In this document: one piece after another, positions 7,746-14,326 of the stretch | Layout of the letters: the number at the start of each line of letters is the position of its first letter | Numbering within the stretch: position 1 is the stretch's first letter | Source: a virus | Length of the DNA stretch: 21,243 nucleotides | Direction: 5' to 3' (one strand) | Virus record (IMG/VR): IMGVR_UViG_3300042305_001810 | Coordinates: 1 to 21,243 of that record | Notes under the pieces: model-generated | The model's input: the letters and a program-made list of their open reading frames with translations, nothing else | Database searches by the model: none | Told to the model about the DNA's origin: nothing | Position numbers and translations under genes: made by a program

Positions 7746-10292
7746 TTACACAGTTGAAGTAGGAGTTGGCGTAAGTGTTGGAGTTGGAGTATTGGTTAGT
7801 ATTATAGTAGGTGTGAGGGTTGGTGTTGGTGTGACTGTGTTAGTTGGAGTACTCGTTGGTGTGACTGTGTTAGTTGGAGTTGGTGTTGCTGTAGATACAG
7901 CTTCTATGGTCAGAATAGATGTTGATGAATCATATGTTGCATTATATGTTCCAGTAACTCCAATAAGCGTTATATTTTCTGGAATATAAGATTGTACTGT
8001 TGGAGAATTAAATATTTTAAAATAATCTCCTACTGATGGTTCATTATTAAAATAGCAAGTCATTGTAGATGATGTAAATACAACACTACTCAAACTAAAA
8101 TTAGTATTTTCGTTTCTCCAGCCAGGGACATAATTCTGATACATAGACGGACTAGAGACTTTAACCGATCCATAGGCTATATCATAATTTATGATTGAAG
8201 ATGGTAAATATGTGAAATCCAACCATACCATTCCTGTCATATTAGAAGTTCCAAATTTTATACTTATTTCTGGATTAGCATTACCATCTTGTTTTTGCCA
8301 CGAAGATGGTGAAGTTAAAAATCTAACAACTCCTCCGTCATCACAGGCTAATGTTAAAGAATCACTACCAATCCTAAATGCTGAATTAGCGTCAAAAACT
8401 CCCAAAACCCCGGTTTGACTGGGATAAGAACTTCCGCCTAAAATAACTTCAGAATTTGTAATTCCAGATGGTATTTCTAATGCTCTGGAAAAAGTCGAAC
8501 CTCCTCTTGCATTTAATGGTATTTCTGTTTCATCAAATTCAAATGCTCGTTGAGCCATTAATAAAGATACTGGACCAGTATGACTAGAACTTCCAAGTCT
8601 AGGAATAGAACTATTTTGTGCTCCAATAATACTACTCCCGCCACTACCACCGTAAGCATCTCCTGCTAAAATAATGGTTCCTTCTTTAAATAATAAGAAC
8701 TCGCTTCCTGATCCTGATCCTCGGGTTCTCCATATATTATTACGAGTTAAAACCCAAGTACCAGTTCCTTCTTTTTGTATTCTGATTTTTGTATCAGTAT
8801 TATAGAATACTCTACCCACAGCATTATGCTCTGTACTAGATCCGCTAAGAATTAATGTTCTTTCTGGCATTGGAAATGGATTATATGGACATTTAGGAAC
8901 ATTTATTATAGTATCCATTTGTACGGGAATATTTGTATTTGCTAATAGAGTTGTATTTTTCTCTATCGGAAATGAGTAGTTATATAGTCCACTAACTGGT
9001 ATTATTGCTTCTCCTTCACACTCATAACAAAAACGGAAAACAACCGAGGTGTTTATTCCATCTCCATAATTATCTCGGGATGCTACTGTAAAAGTGCGAG
9101 GACCATCATATGTAAAGCAATGATCTATGATATGACCAGAATTACATGGATGACCATTTAAAAATTCATTATTTTGAATAACATTACCATTAAGTAACAA
9201 ATCATCATTAACTTTTCCTATAATATGCATTATAGTAGGTATATTTATACTATTAGGTATGGTGAAATTTTGTGATCCTGCTATGCGAAATACTTCACAT
9301 GGTTGTTGGCCTGTATTTCCAATGATAGAATCAGAATAATTATATATTAGGGGTGTTGTTGTACTATAATAATCGTCACATAATGAGCAAGGACAACCAC
9401 AACTTCCAGGATTTAAACTATAACTCCATACCGGAGGACCTGTAGGATCACCAGTTTCTTCACAAGAAGTTATAATTCCTGTAATAGAAATATCACCATC
9501 AGGACAATCTGTAGATACTGTATTTGACCATTTTTCACAACCTTCTACTAAAAGATCACAATTAATAACTGATAATATTGAATGAATTCCGTCTCCTAAT
9601 GCTTTTGTAGTCATTCCTGACCAACTGCATGTATAAGGATCAAAAGAGTATGATATTGGAATTGGTTCTACTTCACAAGGAGGAGAAACGTCTAATAATG
9701 CTTGACCATTCCATTCAGTATAACAACATTCTGGCATAGGGGATGGTGTTGGGTCTGGTGTTGGCTCTGGAGTTGGGTCTGGCGTTGGCTCTGGCGTTGG
9801 CTCTGGAGTTGGGTCTGGCGTTGGGTCTGGTGTTGTTGTGCTAGTCGGAGTTGATGTGCTAGCTGGTGTTGTCGTATTCGTTGGTGTAGCGCTATAAGTT
9901 GGAGTAACCGTATTAGTTGGAGTAACCGTATTAGTTGGAGTAACCGTATTAGTTGGAGTAACCGTATTAGTTAGAGTAACCGTATTAGTTGGAGTTACCG
10001 TATTAGTTGGAGTTACCGTATTAGTTGGAGTAACCGTATTAGTTGGAGTTACCGTATTAGTTGGAGTTACCGTATTAGTTGGAGTTACCGTATTAGTTGG
10101 AGTAACCGTATTAGTTGGAGTTACCGTATTAGTTGGAGTAGCGCTATTAGTAGGCGTTGGAGTAAACGTATTTGTAGGAGTAATAGTAGGTGTTGCTGTT
10201 CTGGTAGAAGATGGCGTAACCGGAATTGCTGGTGCAGGACAGCATTGTGCTATTTTATTGTCTACTTCTGGTATATCGTATTTTATAGGCAT
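7746..10292 (-). CDS. Large Pro/Thr-repeat appendage or surface protein
   Basis: This 848-aa protein starts with a short head (MPIKYDIPEVDNK...), followed by a Pro/Thr-rich stalk (about 22-187). The stalk holds 13 near-identical NTVTPT hexapeptides (one NTVTLT) and then a DPTPEP block. The centre (about 188-450) is Cys-rich (e.g. SCGCPCSLC), followed by Gly/Ser-rich β-type sequence (e.g. SGSGSEFLLF, YGGSGGSSIIG) to about 795. The protein ends in a second PT-rich tail (about 800-848). No signal peptide is visible. Extended PT linkers between β-rich domains are typical of phage tail or capsid appendages and adhesins, so virion attachment and host or particle binding is the likely role. It could also be a decoration protein. 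No domain family is firmly recognised. Confidence 0.72.
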   Translation of the reverse strand: MPIKYDIPEVDNKIAQCCPAPAIPVTPSSTRTATPTITPTNTFTPTPTNSATPTNTVTPTNTVTPTNTVTPTNTVTPTNTVTPTNTVTPTNTVTPTNTVTPTNTVTLTNTVTPTNTVTPTNTVTPTNTVTPTYSATPTNTTTPASTSTPTSTTTPDPTPDPTPEPTPEPTPDPTPEPTPDPTPSPMPECCYTEWNGQALLDVSPPCEVEPIPISYSFDPYTCSWSGMTTKALGDGIHSILSVINCDLLVEGCEKWSNTVSTDCPDGDISITGIITSCEETGDPTGPPVWSYSLNPGSCGCPCSLCDDYYSTTTPLIYNYSDSIIGNTGQQPCEVFRIAGSQNFTIPNSINIPTIMHIIGKVNDDLLLNGNVIQNNEFLNGHPCNSGHIIDHCFTYDGPRTFTVASRDNYGDGINTSVVFRFCYECEGEAIIPVSGLYNYSFPIEKNTTLLANTNIPVQMDTIINVPKCPYNPFPMPERTLILSGSSTEHNAVGRVFYNTDTKIRIQKEGTGTWVLTRNNIWRTRGSGSGSEFLLFKEGTIILAGDAYGGSGGSSIIGAQNSSIPRLGSSSHTGPVSLLMAQRAFEFDETEIPLNARGGSTFSRALEIPSGITNSEVILGGSSYPSQTGVLGVFDANSAFRIGSDSLTLACDDGGVVRFLTSPSSWQKQDGNANPEISIKFGTSNMTGMVWLDFTYLPSSIINYDIAYGSVKVSSPSMYQNYVPGWRNENTNFSLSSVVFTSSTMTCYFNNEPSVGDYFKIFNSPTVQSYIPENITLIGVTGTYNATYDSSTSILTIEAVSTATPTPTNTVTPTSTPTNTVTPTPTLTPTIILTNTPTPTLTPTPTSTV
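9898..10131 (-). repeat. 13 tandem 18-bp repeats encoding NTVTPT
   Basis: The unit on the plus strand is GTTGGAGTWACCGTATTA, repeated about 13 times with almost no change except a synonymous A/T alternation and one TTAGAGT variant (NTVTLT). Since 18 bp is six codons, gain or loss of units keeps the reading frame, so stalk length can vary freely. Confidence 0.93.
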
Positions 10293-10419
10293 TTGATTAT
10301 ATTATAATATTTAATTTAACAAAGTTGCTTATGTTTTAAATTACACTAGATATTAAGATATTTAAGAGTTATATTAACATTAAAATTTAGGTCATATATT
10401 ATAAGATTATTATCTTAAA
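10293..10419. other. AT-rich spacer with no gene seen
   Basis: Nothing codes convincingly here. A TATAAT on the minus strand (complement of 10301-10306) lies 9 bases before the appendage gene's ATG and could be its -10, but no -35 at a sensible distance was found. Confidence 0.5.
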
Positions 10420-11024
10420 AACCTCTTGACTTCCTAGATGATATTAATGGGTGAAATTTTGTATCTTTTAATAATAAGGTTCAAGATGACTACTATCATG
10501 GTACAGTAATAGCTGGCATAATTGGGGCTGTAGCATTTTTAAAGAGTATAGATATTAGGTACTCAGCATCTCAAATTAAAAAAGCATTATTAGACGGGGC
10601 ATCTTATATAACAGGAGTAGCTTCTAGGGTGGGAAATGGTGTTTTAAATTTGGTGGGGGCCGTTAAACAATTAAAGATGATAAATTTATCAACTCCTGTT
10701 ATGCGTTCGGTTCCCATAGTGCCACCTTCTGTTGGAGTTATACAGTATAAGCTGGATGTTGTTAATAGTTCTAGAATTAAAGGGTGGGCGAATAATAGCA
10801 TCAATGTTAACAATAAAATGTTAGTGGAAGTATCAATTAATAATGTTGTGAAGCATTTGTCGTGGGCAAATCTTTATAGAAGTGATACTAAGAAATACAA
10901 CGGATTTGATGTAGCATTGTCTAGGAAACAGTTTGTGAGCGGCTGGAATTTGGTAAGTATCAAAATTAAAGATACTATCAACAAGAAGGAGCTATTGGTT
11001 TATAGCAACTATATGAGAATATAA
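10420..11024 (+). pseudogene. Broken subtilisin-family (S8) protease gene
   Basis: The conceptual translation reads ...DFLDDING-stop-NFVSFNNKVQDD, then YYHGTVIAGIIGA, then VAFLKSIDIRYSASQIKKAL and VGNGVLNLVGAVKQL. Secreted subtilases carry 'DDINGWNF...DDxxHGTxVAGIIGA' around the catalytic His, so the TGA at about 10451-10453 replaces the conserved Trp. The text then jumps straight from the His motif into the helix that normally follows the catalytic Ser ('GTSMAAP...'). The oxyanion Asn and Ser regions are absent, which suggests an internal deletion at the AG/GA similarity. A C-terminal β-sandwich-like domain (SRIKGWANNS ... FVSGWNLVSIKIKD) remains. From GTG 10629 the frame stays open for 131 codons. 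No start, promoter or Asp motif is visible upstream. Confidence 0.75.
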
Positions 11025-11207
11025 TGGCTAATAAACTGGCTAATTATTATAGGGGGTGCCTATTGTTTTTATACCACCCGGCGGTTTTGTCGAAAAATCC
11101 ACAGACTCCTTGAAAAACAAAAAAACCCCCCATCTTGCCAGGATGCCTAGCAAACTGTGTGCCAATCGGCCGGAAAAATTCCAGAAAGTTTTTCTGATTT
11201 TCTTTTC
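11025..11207. other. Intergenic region at the composition change
   Basis: A 29-codon frame starting ATGGCTAATAAACTGG (11022) has no clear ribosome site and is not called. A TGCCAATCGGC block near 11160 weakly resembles one arm of the twin palindromes and may be a decayed copy. A run of A then C (about 11123-11131) is the only other notable sequence. Confidence 0.35.
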
Positions 11208-11235
11208 TTGATTTGCCGATAACCTAATGTATAAT
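11208..11235 (+). promoter_or_regulatory. CGATA-class promoter P0
   Basis: TTGATT, 16-bp spacer containing TGCCGATA, TATAAT (11230-11235). It is the first of the family and drives the 11256 and 11457 genes after a leader of roughly 15 nt. Confidence 0.85.
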
Positions 11236-11255
11236 CGTGGTATAAGAAAGAGAGA

Positions 11256-11444
11256 ATGAAAATGAAAATTGGTGATTTTGCTTTCGTCGAATATAACAAC
11301 GGCAAACTGTATACGGGTGAGGTTGTGGGCGTGAAGGATATGTCGGAAAATCGCATGCTGTTTACCGTGAATGATCCTGTGGGGTTCAAGTCTCTTTATC
11401 TTGACAAGTGTGTTTCGGTTGAAGTTTGGGAAGCCTCTAAGTAA
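11256..11444 (+). CDS. Small β-rich protein, paralog of the 12246 and 14647 products
   Basis: This 62-aa protein (or 60 aa from the second ATG at 11262, which leaves better room after the AAGAGAGA ribosome site) is predicted to be all-β. Its pattern NGKLYTGEVVGVKD ... RMLFTV ... FKSLYLDKCVSVEV matches NGKKYDGRVVLVRD ... HMFTV ... YRSLYLQDCVSCLKL in the 12246 product and, more weakly, the 14647 product. An SH3/Tudor-like barrel is a reasonable guess from the 'G.V..V.D' strand pattern. No function is known. It is the first gene after promoter P0. Confidence 0.82.
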   Translation: MKMKIGDFAFVEYNNGKLYTGEVVGVKDMSENRMLFTVNDPVGFKSLYLDKCVSVEVWEASK

Positions 11445-11456
11445 AAAGGAAAATCC

Positions 11457-11654
11457 ATGAACATTCACGAAATGATTTGCAAACTGGAAAATGAAGGCTT
11501 GAAGGTTTCCGTGATGAATGATCCGTATACGCTTCATGTAGACGGTTATCATCCCCCACAAAGTAAGGGTTTGCCCGACTGGCTTTGGAATTGCAAGGGC
11601 TGGGGAGTATCATCGTGCGGATTCGCTCGCGTGTTCATGTTCAAAATGAAATAA
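11457..11654 (+). CDS. Small unknown protein
   Basis: This 65-aa protein has a leading amphipathic helix (MNIHEMICKLENEGLKVSV) and then an aromatic Trp-rich segment (LPDWLWNCKGWGVSSCGF). It begins 12 bp after the preceding stop with AAAGGA as a ribosome site, so it is second in the P0 unit. Its last codons run into the T-rich stretch that precedes promoter P1. No family is recognised. The Trp/Cys-rich middle may form a small binding surface. Confidence 0.75.
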   Translation: MNIHEMICKLENEGLKVSVMNDPYTLHVDGYHPPQSKGLPDWLWNCKGWGVSSCGFARVFMFKMK

Positions 11655-11663
11655 TTTTTTTCC

Positions 11664-11691
11664 TTGCAAATGCCGATAAGGTATGTATAAT
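11664..11691 (+). promoter_or_regulatory. CGATA-class promoter P1
   Basis: TTGCAA, 16-bp spacer with ATGCCGATA, TATAAT (11686-11691). It drives the 11716 gene. The -35 is a weaker match than in most of the family. Confidence 0.82.
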
Positions 11692-11715
11692 CGAGGAAAA
11701 GAAAGAAGGAATAAA

Positions 11716-11865
11716 ATGACGATTCAAGTACAGAACACGATTCACAGCCTCGTTGCTCGCCACGGTTATTCTGCTACATTTGTTCAGCATATGGGTGAGG
11801 GTATCTGCCTGTACAGTATCGGCGGTATCATGTATCGTATTCGTGGGGATGGTACGATTCTCTAA
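11716..11865 (+). CDS. Small unknown protein
   Basis: This 49-aa protein is MTIQVQNTIHSLVARHGYSATFV ... LYSIGGIMYRIRGDGTIL. An upstream in-frame ATG (11683) overlaps the -10 of P1 and cannot be in the mRNA, so ATG 11716, with AGAAGGA about 6 bases before it, is chosen. The sequence suggests one N-terminal helix and two or three β strands. It is the only gene of its transcription unit and is followed by the first twin palindrome. No family is recognised. Confidence 0.75.
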   Translation: MTIQVQNTIHSLVARHGYSATFVQHMGEGICLYSIGGIMYRIRGDGTIL

Positions 11866-11896
11866 AAGTTTACTAAATGACATAACGGCAGACAAT

Positions 11897-11940
11897 ATGC
11901 CAAAATGGCAGGCCGCGGGCGCCAACTGCCAAAATGGCAG
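11897..11940. repeat. Twin palindrome copy 1
   Basis: Arms ATGCCAAAATGGCAG (11897-11911) and CTGCCAAAATGGCAG (11926-11940), centres 29 bp apart, spacer GCCGCGGGCGCCAA. The following -35 is 80 bp away, much farther than usual. The intervening DNA includes a 20-bp block (11941-11960) shared with copy 2. Confidence 0.95.
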
Positions 11941-12020
11941 GCGCTGCAAATCTTGTGCCAAACTCTAGCATAGCAAATATCATGCCAAAGAAAATATTTT
12001 TTATCTACGATTTTTTTTAG

Positions 12021-12055
12021 TTGACATTCAAGTATGCCTATGTATAATGTCGATA
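12021..12055 (+). promoter_or_regulatory. Promoter P2, variant with CGATA after the -10
   Basis: TTGACA, 16 bp, TATAAT (12043-12048), then GTCGATA (12049-12055) covering the expected start site. The -35 is part of TTGA-CAT-TCAA. P4 and P6 share this arrangement. Confidence 0.88.
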
Positions 12056-12082
12056 TAAGAGAAAAGGAAAGAGAGAATTGAA

Positions 12083-12220
12083 ATGAGAATGATTGAAGTG
12101 ATTACGTCCGATTGCTGTGGTGATGAAATTAGGGGTTATGATATTTGCTCATGCTGCCTTGAGCATTGTACCCCTATTCTGGAATATGTTTCCGATCCTA
12201 CCGATCCCGATAGCAACTAA
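12083..12220 (+). CDS. Cys-rich microprotein, probable zinc binder
   Basis: This 45-aa frame (MRMIEVITSDCCGDEIRGYD...) follows a GAAAGAGAG ribosome site. It has Cys at 11, 12, 22, 24 and 25 and the ending CLEHC (C25, H28, C29), enough ligands for a small zinc knuckle or ribbon, then an acidic tail (SDPTDPDSN). It is the first gene of the P2 unit and ends 25 bp before the next ATG. It does not match a known zinc-ribbon spacing exactly, so metal binding is an inference. Confidence 0.72.
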   Translation: MRMIEVITSDCCGDEIRGYDICSCCLEHCTPILEYVSDPTDPDSN

Positions 12221-12245
12221 CCCTAGAAAGAAAGAGAATACTACA

Positions 12246-12461
12246 ATGGTCAGCGTGAATGATATGGTAGTTGTCGATCATAAGAACGGTAAAAAGTACG
12301 ATGGTCGAGTTGTTCTGGTTCGTGATTTGCCAAAGGGACATATGTTCACTGTAGCCATGAAGCATTATCCTACTGGCACGATGAAGTATCGTAGTCTATA
12401 CCTTCAAGATTGTGTTTCATGCTTGAAGTTGGAAGATGCAGGATTTGTGTCTGCTACCTAA
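12246..12461 (+). CDS. Small β-rich protein, paralog of the 11256 product
   Basis: ATG 12246 is chosen. The longer frame from 12117 runs through the preceding Cys-rich gene in another frame and has a non-protein-like start, whereas this start aligns with its paralog. The 71-aa product shares NGK.Y.G.VV.V.D, then MFTV, then SLYL..CVS with the 11256 product, with a short insertion (KHYPTGTMK) between strands. An SH3-like barrel is plausible. The stop is followed by a G6-containing intergenic stretch before the next gene of the same unit. Confidence 0.82.
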   Translation: MVSVNDMVVVDHKNGKKYDGRVVLVRDLPKGHMFTVAMKHYPTGTMKYRSLYLQDCVSCLKLEDAGFVSAT

Positions 12462-12523
12462 CTCGGGGGGTTGCAAGGTAGTCTATAGGTTTCTACAATC
12501 CATCATCCTTTGGAGAAAAATAA

Positions 12524-12859
12524 ATGAGTAAGCCACAAATTCTGATTGATGCTGACCGTGTTATCCTGTCGTGCTTTCTTGGAATTGCAATTCCCCACCA
12601 GCCTAGTCTGGCCGATGGTACATACGGGCCGATTCGTAGTGAAAAGGTATTAAAGTTCAATCGCAAGGCTTTGCGAAAGATTGGCAAGCGTAAGGTCGAA
12701 AAGGTCGATCCTCGCTACAATGGTGGCGATGATACTATGATTATCAAGGTTGGTAAGCCTGGTAATGCTGAACGTAAAGAGGCTTTAGCACAGCAGTATG
12801 CTGCTATCATGGCTAGCGGTGAGGAAGTTAGCCCCTTCTCTTGGAGGGGTGATGACTAA
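12524..12859 (+). CDS. Unknown protein
   Basis: This 111-aa protein follows a clear TTTGGAG ribosome site. It begins MSKPQILIDADRVILSCFLG, a β-strand and DAD segment, has a basic middle (LKFNRKALRKIGKRKVEKVD), and ends with an amphipathic helix and SPFSWRGDD. The final residues GDD and the early DAD are suggestive but not enough to call a nuclease or polymerase. It is the last gene of the P2 unit. The 60 bp upstream (12462-12523) contain GGGGGGTTGCAA and no visible promoter. Confidence 0.72.
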   Translation: MSKPQILIDADRVILSCFLGIAIPHQPSLADGTYGPIRSEKVLKFNRKALRKIGKRKVEKVDPRYNGGDDTMIIKVGKPGNAERKEALAQQYAAIMASGEEVSPFSWRGDD

Positions 12860-12923
12860 TAGTAGTATACTATTATTGTTACTATTCTGTTTTACTATTA
12901 GTTACATGGCCCTAAAAGGATAA

Positions 12924-12967
12924 CTGCCAAAATGGCAGGCGGGGCGGCCGGGCTGCCAAAATGGCAG
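12924..12967. repeat. Twin palindrome copy 2
   Basis: Two perfect CTGCCAAAATGGCAG arms (12924-12938, 12953-12967), 29 bp between centres, spacer GCGGGGCGGCCGGG. The next -35 lies 52 bp downstream, with a 20-bp block (12968-12987) nearly identical to that after copy 1. Confidence 0.95.
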
Positions 12968-13019
12968 GCAGTGCAAATGTTGTGCCACAAAAAATAATTT
13001 TTGCCGCTAATTTTTTTAG

Positions 13020-13047
13020 TTGACATTGCCGATACCTAATGTAGAAT
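13020..13047 (+). promoter_or_regulatory. CGATA-class promoter P3
   Basis: TTGACA (13020-13025), 16-bp spacer with TTGCCGATA, TAGAAT (13042-13047). It drives five small genes from 13074 to 14012. A T-run abuts the -35 upstream. Confidence 0.88.
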
Positions 13048-13073
13048 CAAAGCATCACAACGGAGAAAAGATC

Positions 13074-13262
13074 ATGTTTCACGATTTCGATGAAGTGAAC
13101 GCTGTTCTTAACGCTATGGCCGACGAGGGCATGATCGAGCCGATGGTCGAGCCGATTGACGATCCTAACGTGGAAGTGAATTTTTGGGATTGGGCAGATG
13201 TTGTGGGAATTGTAGACGATTTTGTTCCTTCTGATAATCCTTTTTGGGGGGTTGCAAACTAA
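13074..13262 (+). CDS. Small acidic protein
   Basis: This 62-aa protein is MFHDFDEVNAVLNAMADEGM ... VEVNFWDWADVVGIVDDFV ... NPFWGVAN. It is strongly acidic, with few basic residues, and has aromatic FWDW and PFW motifs near the C-terminus. ATG 13074 follows CGGAGAAAAG. Earlier in-frame codons overlap the promoter. It is the first gene of the P3 unit and lies two genes upstream of another highly acidic protein (13340). The function is unknown. The charge would fit a DNA mimic or an inhibitor, but nothing shows this directly. Confidence 0.75.
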   Translation: MFHDFDEVNAVLNAMADEGMIEPMVEPIDDPNVEVNFWDWADVVGIVDDFVPSDNPFWGVAN

Positions 13263-13263
13263 A

Positions 13264-13335
13264 ATGCTTTCTGCTATCATGTTTGTTGTGGGCTATATCG
13301 GTTTATTTTACGTTGCTACCATTGTGAGAGACTAA
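13264..13335 (+). CDS. Single-helix membrane peptide
   Basis: A 23-aa frame (MLSAIMFVVGYIGLFYVAT...) consists of one hydrophobic helix and ends IVRD. It starts 1 base after the preceding stop and ends 4 bases before the next ATG, so there is no room for another gene. A G-rich ribosome site (GGGGGG) lies about 12 bases upstream. Its exact fit between flanking stops and starts argues that it is real. Confidence 0.6.
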   Translation: MLSAIMFVVGYIGLFYVATIVRD

Positions 13336-13339
13336 TGCT

Positions 13340-13585
13340 ATGAGTCACCCTGATCCACTGTTCGATCCCGATAACGCTTATGAGGATGATGATATGTATA
13401 TCCACGATGATACCGCCGATTATAACTATGGAGATCACGACGATTTTTATGCTGACACAATGGACGGCGACCATGATTCCGCGATGACTTCTGCGGGATG
13501 GGGAACCGATGAGGATTATGGTTATTATGGTGATGATCGTGAGGATTTTCACAGTGATGATGGATACGGTTATTATGAAGACTGA
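13340..13585 (+). CDS. Highly acidic Asp/Tyr-rich protein, DNA-mimic candidate
   Basis: This 81-aa protein has about 24 Asp, 4 Glu and 11 Tyr, with a single Arg and no Lys. Repeating patterns such as EDDDMYIHDD, DYNYGDHDDFY and DEDYGYYGDD spread negative charge along the whole chain. Phage proteins of this composition often mimic DNA to block restriction enzymes, CRISPR effectors or nucleoid proteins (Ocr and ArdA are known examples of the principle). No sequence relationship to them is claimed. Disordered acidic scaffolds are the alternative. The next gene's ATG overlaps its TGA region. Confidence 0.78.
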   Translation: MSHPDPLFDPDNAYEDDDMYIHDDTADYNYGDHDDFYADTMDGDHDSAMTSAGWGTDEDYGYYGDDREDFHSDDGYGYYED

Positions 13586-13868
13586 AGATATTAAAAATTG
13601 GGTCGATTCTTACTTTACTAACAGGAATAATAAGATGATGAAGGTTATTGTAACTCATACTGATACTTTTGGTGGTGAGCCTAATTATGGTTGGGTGAAT
13701 CGGCACGAGTTTACTATTAGTCGCTCGGCTGCTCAACACAATATCACTCGACAGGCTAAGGCTTTGGCCGGTATGACGGGTGTAAAGGCTGATACGTTCG
13801 ATTATGATACTGGCCTTACTATCAAGCCTCGCGGTTATCATCAGGTTATTTTTGTGGATTTTGAGTGA
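13575..13868 (+). CDS. Unknown phage protein (MKVIVTHTDTFGG type)
   Basis: The frame can start at ATG 13575 (overlapping the previous TGA, 97 aa) or at ATG 13635/13638 (about 76 aa). AGGA sits about 9 bases before 13635, and MKVIVTHTDTFGGEPNYGWV reads like a natural N-terminus, so the shorter form is quite possible. The core is a β-strand start, then RHEFTISRSAAQHNITRQAKALAGMTG as a helix, then basic β strands to the end. Proteins with this kind of start are common in phages, with no known function. The track upstream of 13575 is a shadow of the acidic gene. Confidence 0.72.
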   Translation: MKTEDIKNWVDSYFTNRNNKMMKVIVTHTDTFGGEPNYGWVNRHEFTISRSAAQHNITRQAKALAGMTGVKADTFDYDTGLTIKPRGYHQVIFVDFE

Positions 13869-13871
13869 GTT

Positions 13872-14012
13872 ATGAAAAAGAAAAAGATTAGTAATTATCA
13901 AAAAGCCTTGGAACGAATGAATCGGGAAACCAATAGAGCGATTGCTCACGTTGAAAATCTAAGTAAACTTTATAACGAAATGATAAAGGAAAAGGTGGCC
14001 GCAAAAAAGTAA
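13872..14012 (+). CDS. Short basic helical protein
   Basis: This 46-aa frame starts MKKKKISNYQKALERMNRET and is almost entirely helical with heptad-like spacing (ALERMNRETNRAIAHVENLSKLYNEMI), so it is probably a small coiled coil. It begins 3 bases after the previous stop, with GAGTGAG as a weak ribosome site. Its TAA directly abuts twin palindrome 3. The function is unknown. Confidence 0.65.
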   Translation: MKKKKISNYQKALERMNRETNRAIAHVENLSKLYNEMIKEKVAAKK

Positions 14013-14056
14013 CTGCCAAAATGGCAGACGGGCCGCGGCGACTGCCAAAATGGCAG
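14013..14056. repeat. Twin palindrome copy 3
   Basis: Perfect arms at 14013-14027 and 14042-14056, 29 bp between centres, spacer ACGGGCCGCGGCGA. It directly follows a TAA stop, and the -35 of P4 is 26 bp beyond it. Confidence 0.96.
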
Positions 14057-14082
14057 GCAAAGATTTTAGGCATTTTTTTTAT

Positions 14083-14117
14083 TTGACTTCTCAAGTTTGA
14101 TGAGTAAAATACCGATA
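14083..14117 (+). promoter_or_regulatory. Promoter P4, variant with CGATA after the -10
   Basis: TTGACT (14083-14088), 16 bp, TAAAAT (14105-14110), ACCGATA (14111-14117). The -35 lies in TTGA-CTTC-TCAA. It drives 14139, 14327 and 14647. Confidence 0.83.
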
Positions 14118-14138
14118 TAAAGGAAAGAGGAAAAACAA

Positions 14139-14324
14139 ATGAACGCTTCAACTACCGACGTTGTGATTCACGCTACGACGCTGAGTGGTGCAAAGGTTCG
14201 CGTGAATACTTTCGACGTTATCATCGAGAACGGAAAGCCGCTGATTGTGTTTTTTGCGGTTGACGAAAACGGCCAGCACGGTATCTTCAATCAGAACGAA
14301 CTCACTAACTATACGGAGCGTTGA
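14139..14324 (+). CDS. Small β-rich unknown protein
   Basis: This 61-aa protein is MNASTTDVVIHATTLSGAKVRV ... IIENGKPLIVFFAVDENGQHGIFNQNELTNYTER. Alternating hydrophobic strands suggest a small β barrel or sheet, in the same size class as the SH3-like paralogs but without clear sequence identity to them. Start chosen after AAAGGAAAGAGG. It ends 2 bases before the next gene's ATG. No family is recognised. Confidence 0.78.
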   Translation: MNASTTDVVIHATTLSGAKVRVNTFDVIIENGKPLIVFFAVDENGQHGIFNQNELTNYTER

Positions 14325-14326
14325 AA

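Noticed and set aside
10450-10453. TGA read as Trp (alternative genetic code)
   Set aside because: HNH, the 6620 gene, the 7190 gene and many right-half genes end in TGA in natural overlaps, and no other in-frame TGA occurs in long genes. A nonsense mutation in a decayed gene is simpler.
11040-11561. 173-codon minus-strand frame
   Set aside because: It lies opposite two plus-strand genes with promoters and ribosome sites, and is rich in residues typical of antisense shadows.
12455-13257. GGGGGGTTGCAA shared at 12463-12475 and 13246-13257
   Set aside because: The match is short, one copy is coding and the other intergenic, and no structure or position in common was found.
13338-13949. 203-codon minus-strand frame
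   Set aside because: It is His/Arg/Ile-rich because it is the complement of the Asp/Tyr-rich gene and its neighbours. No start signals were found.
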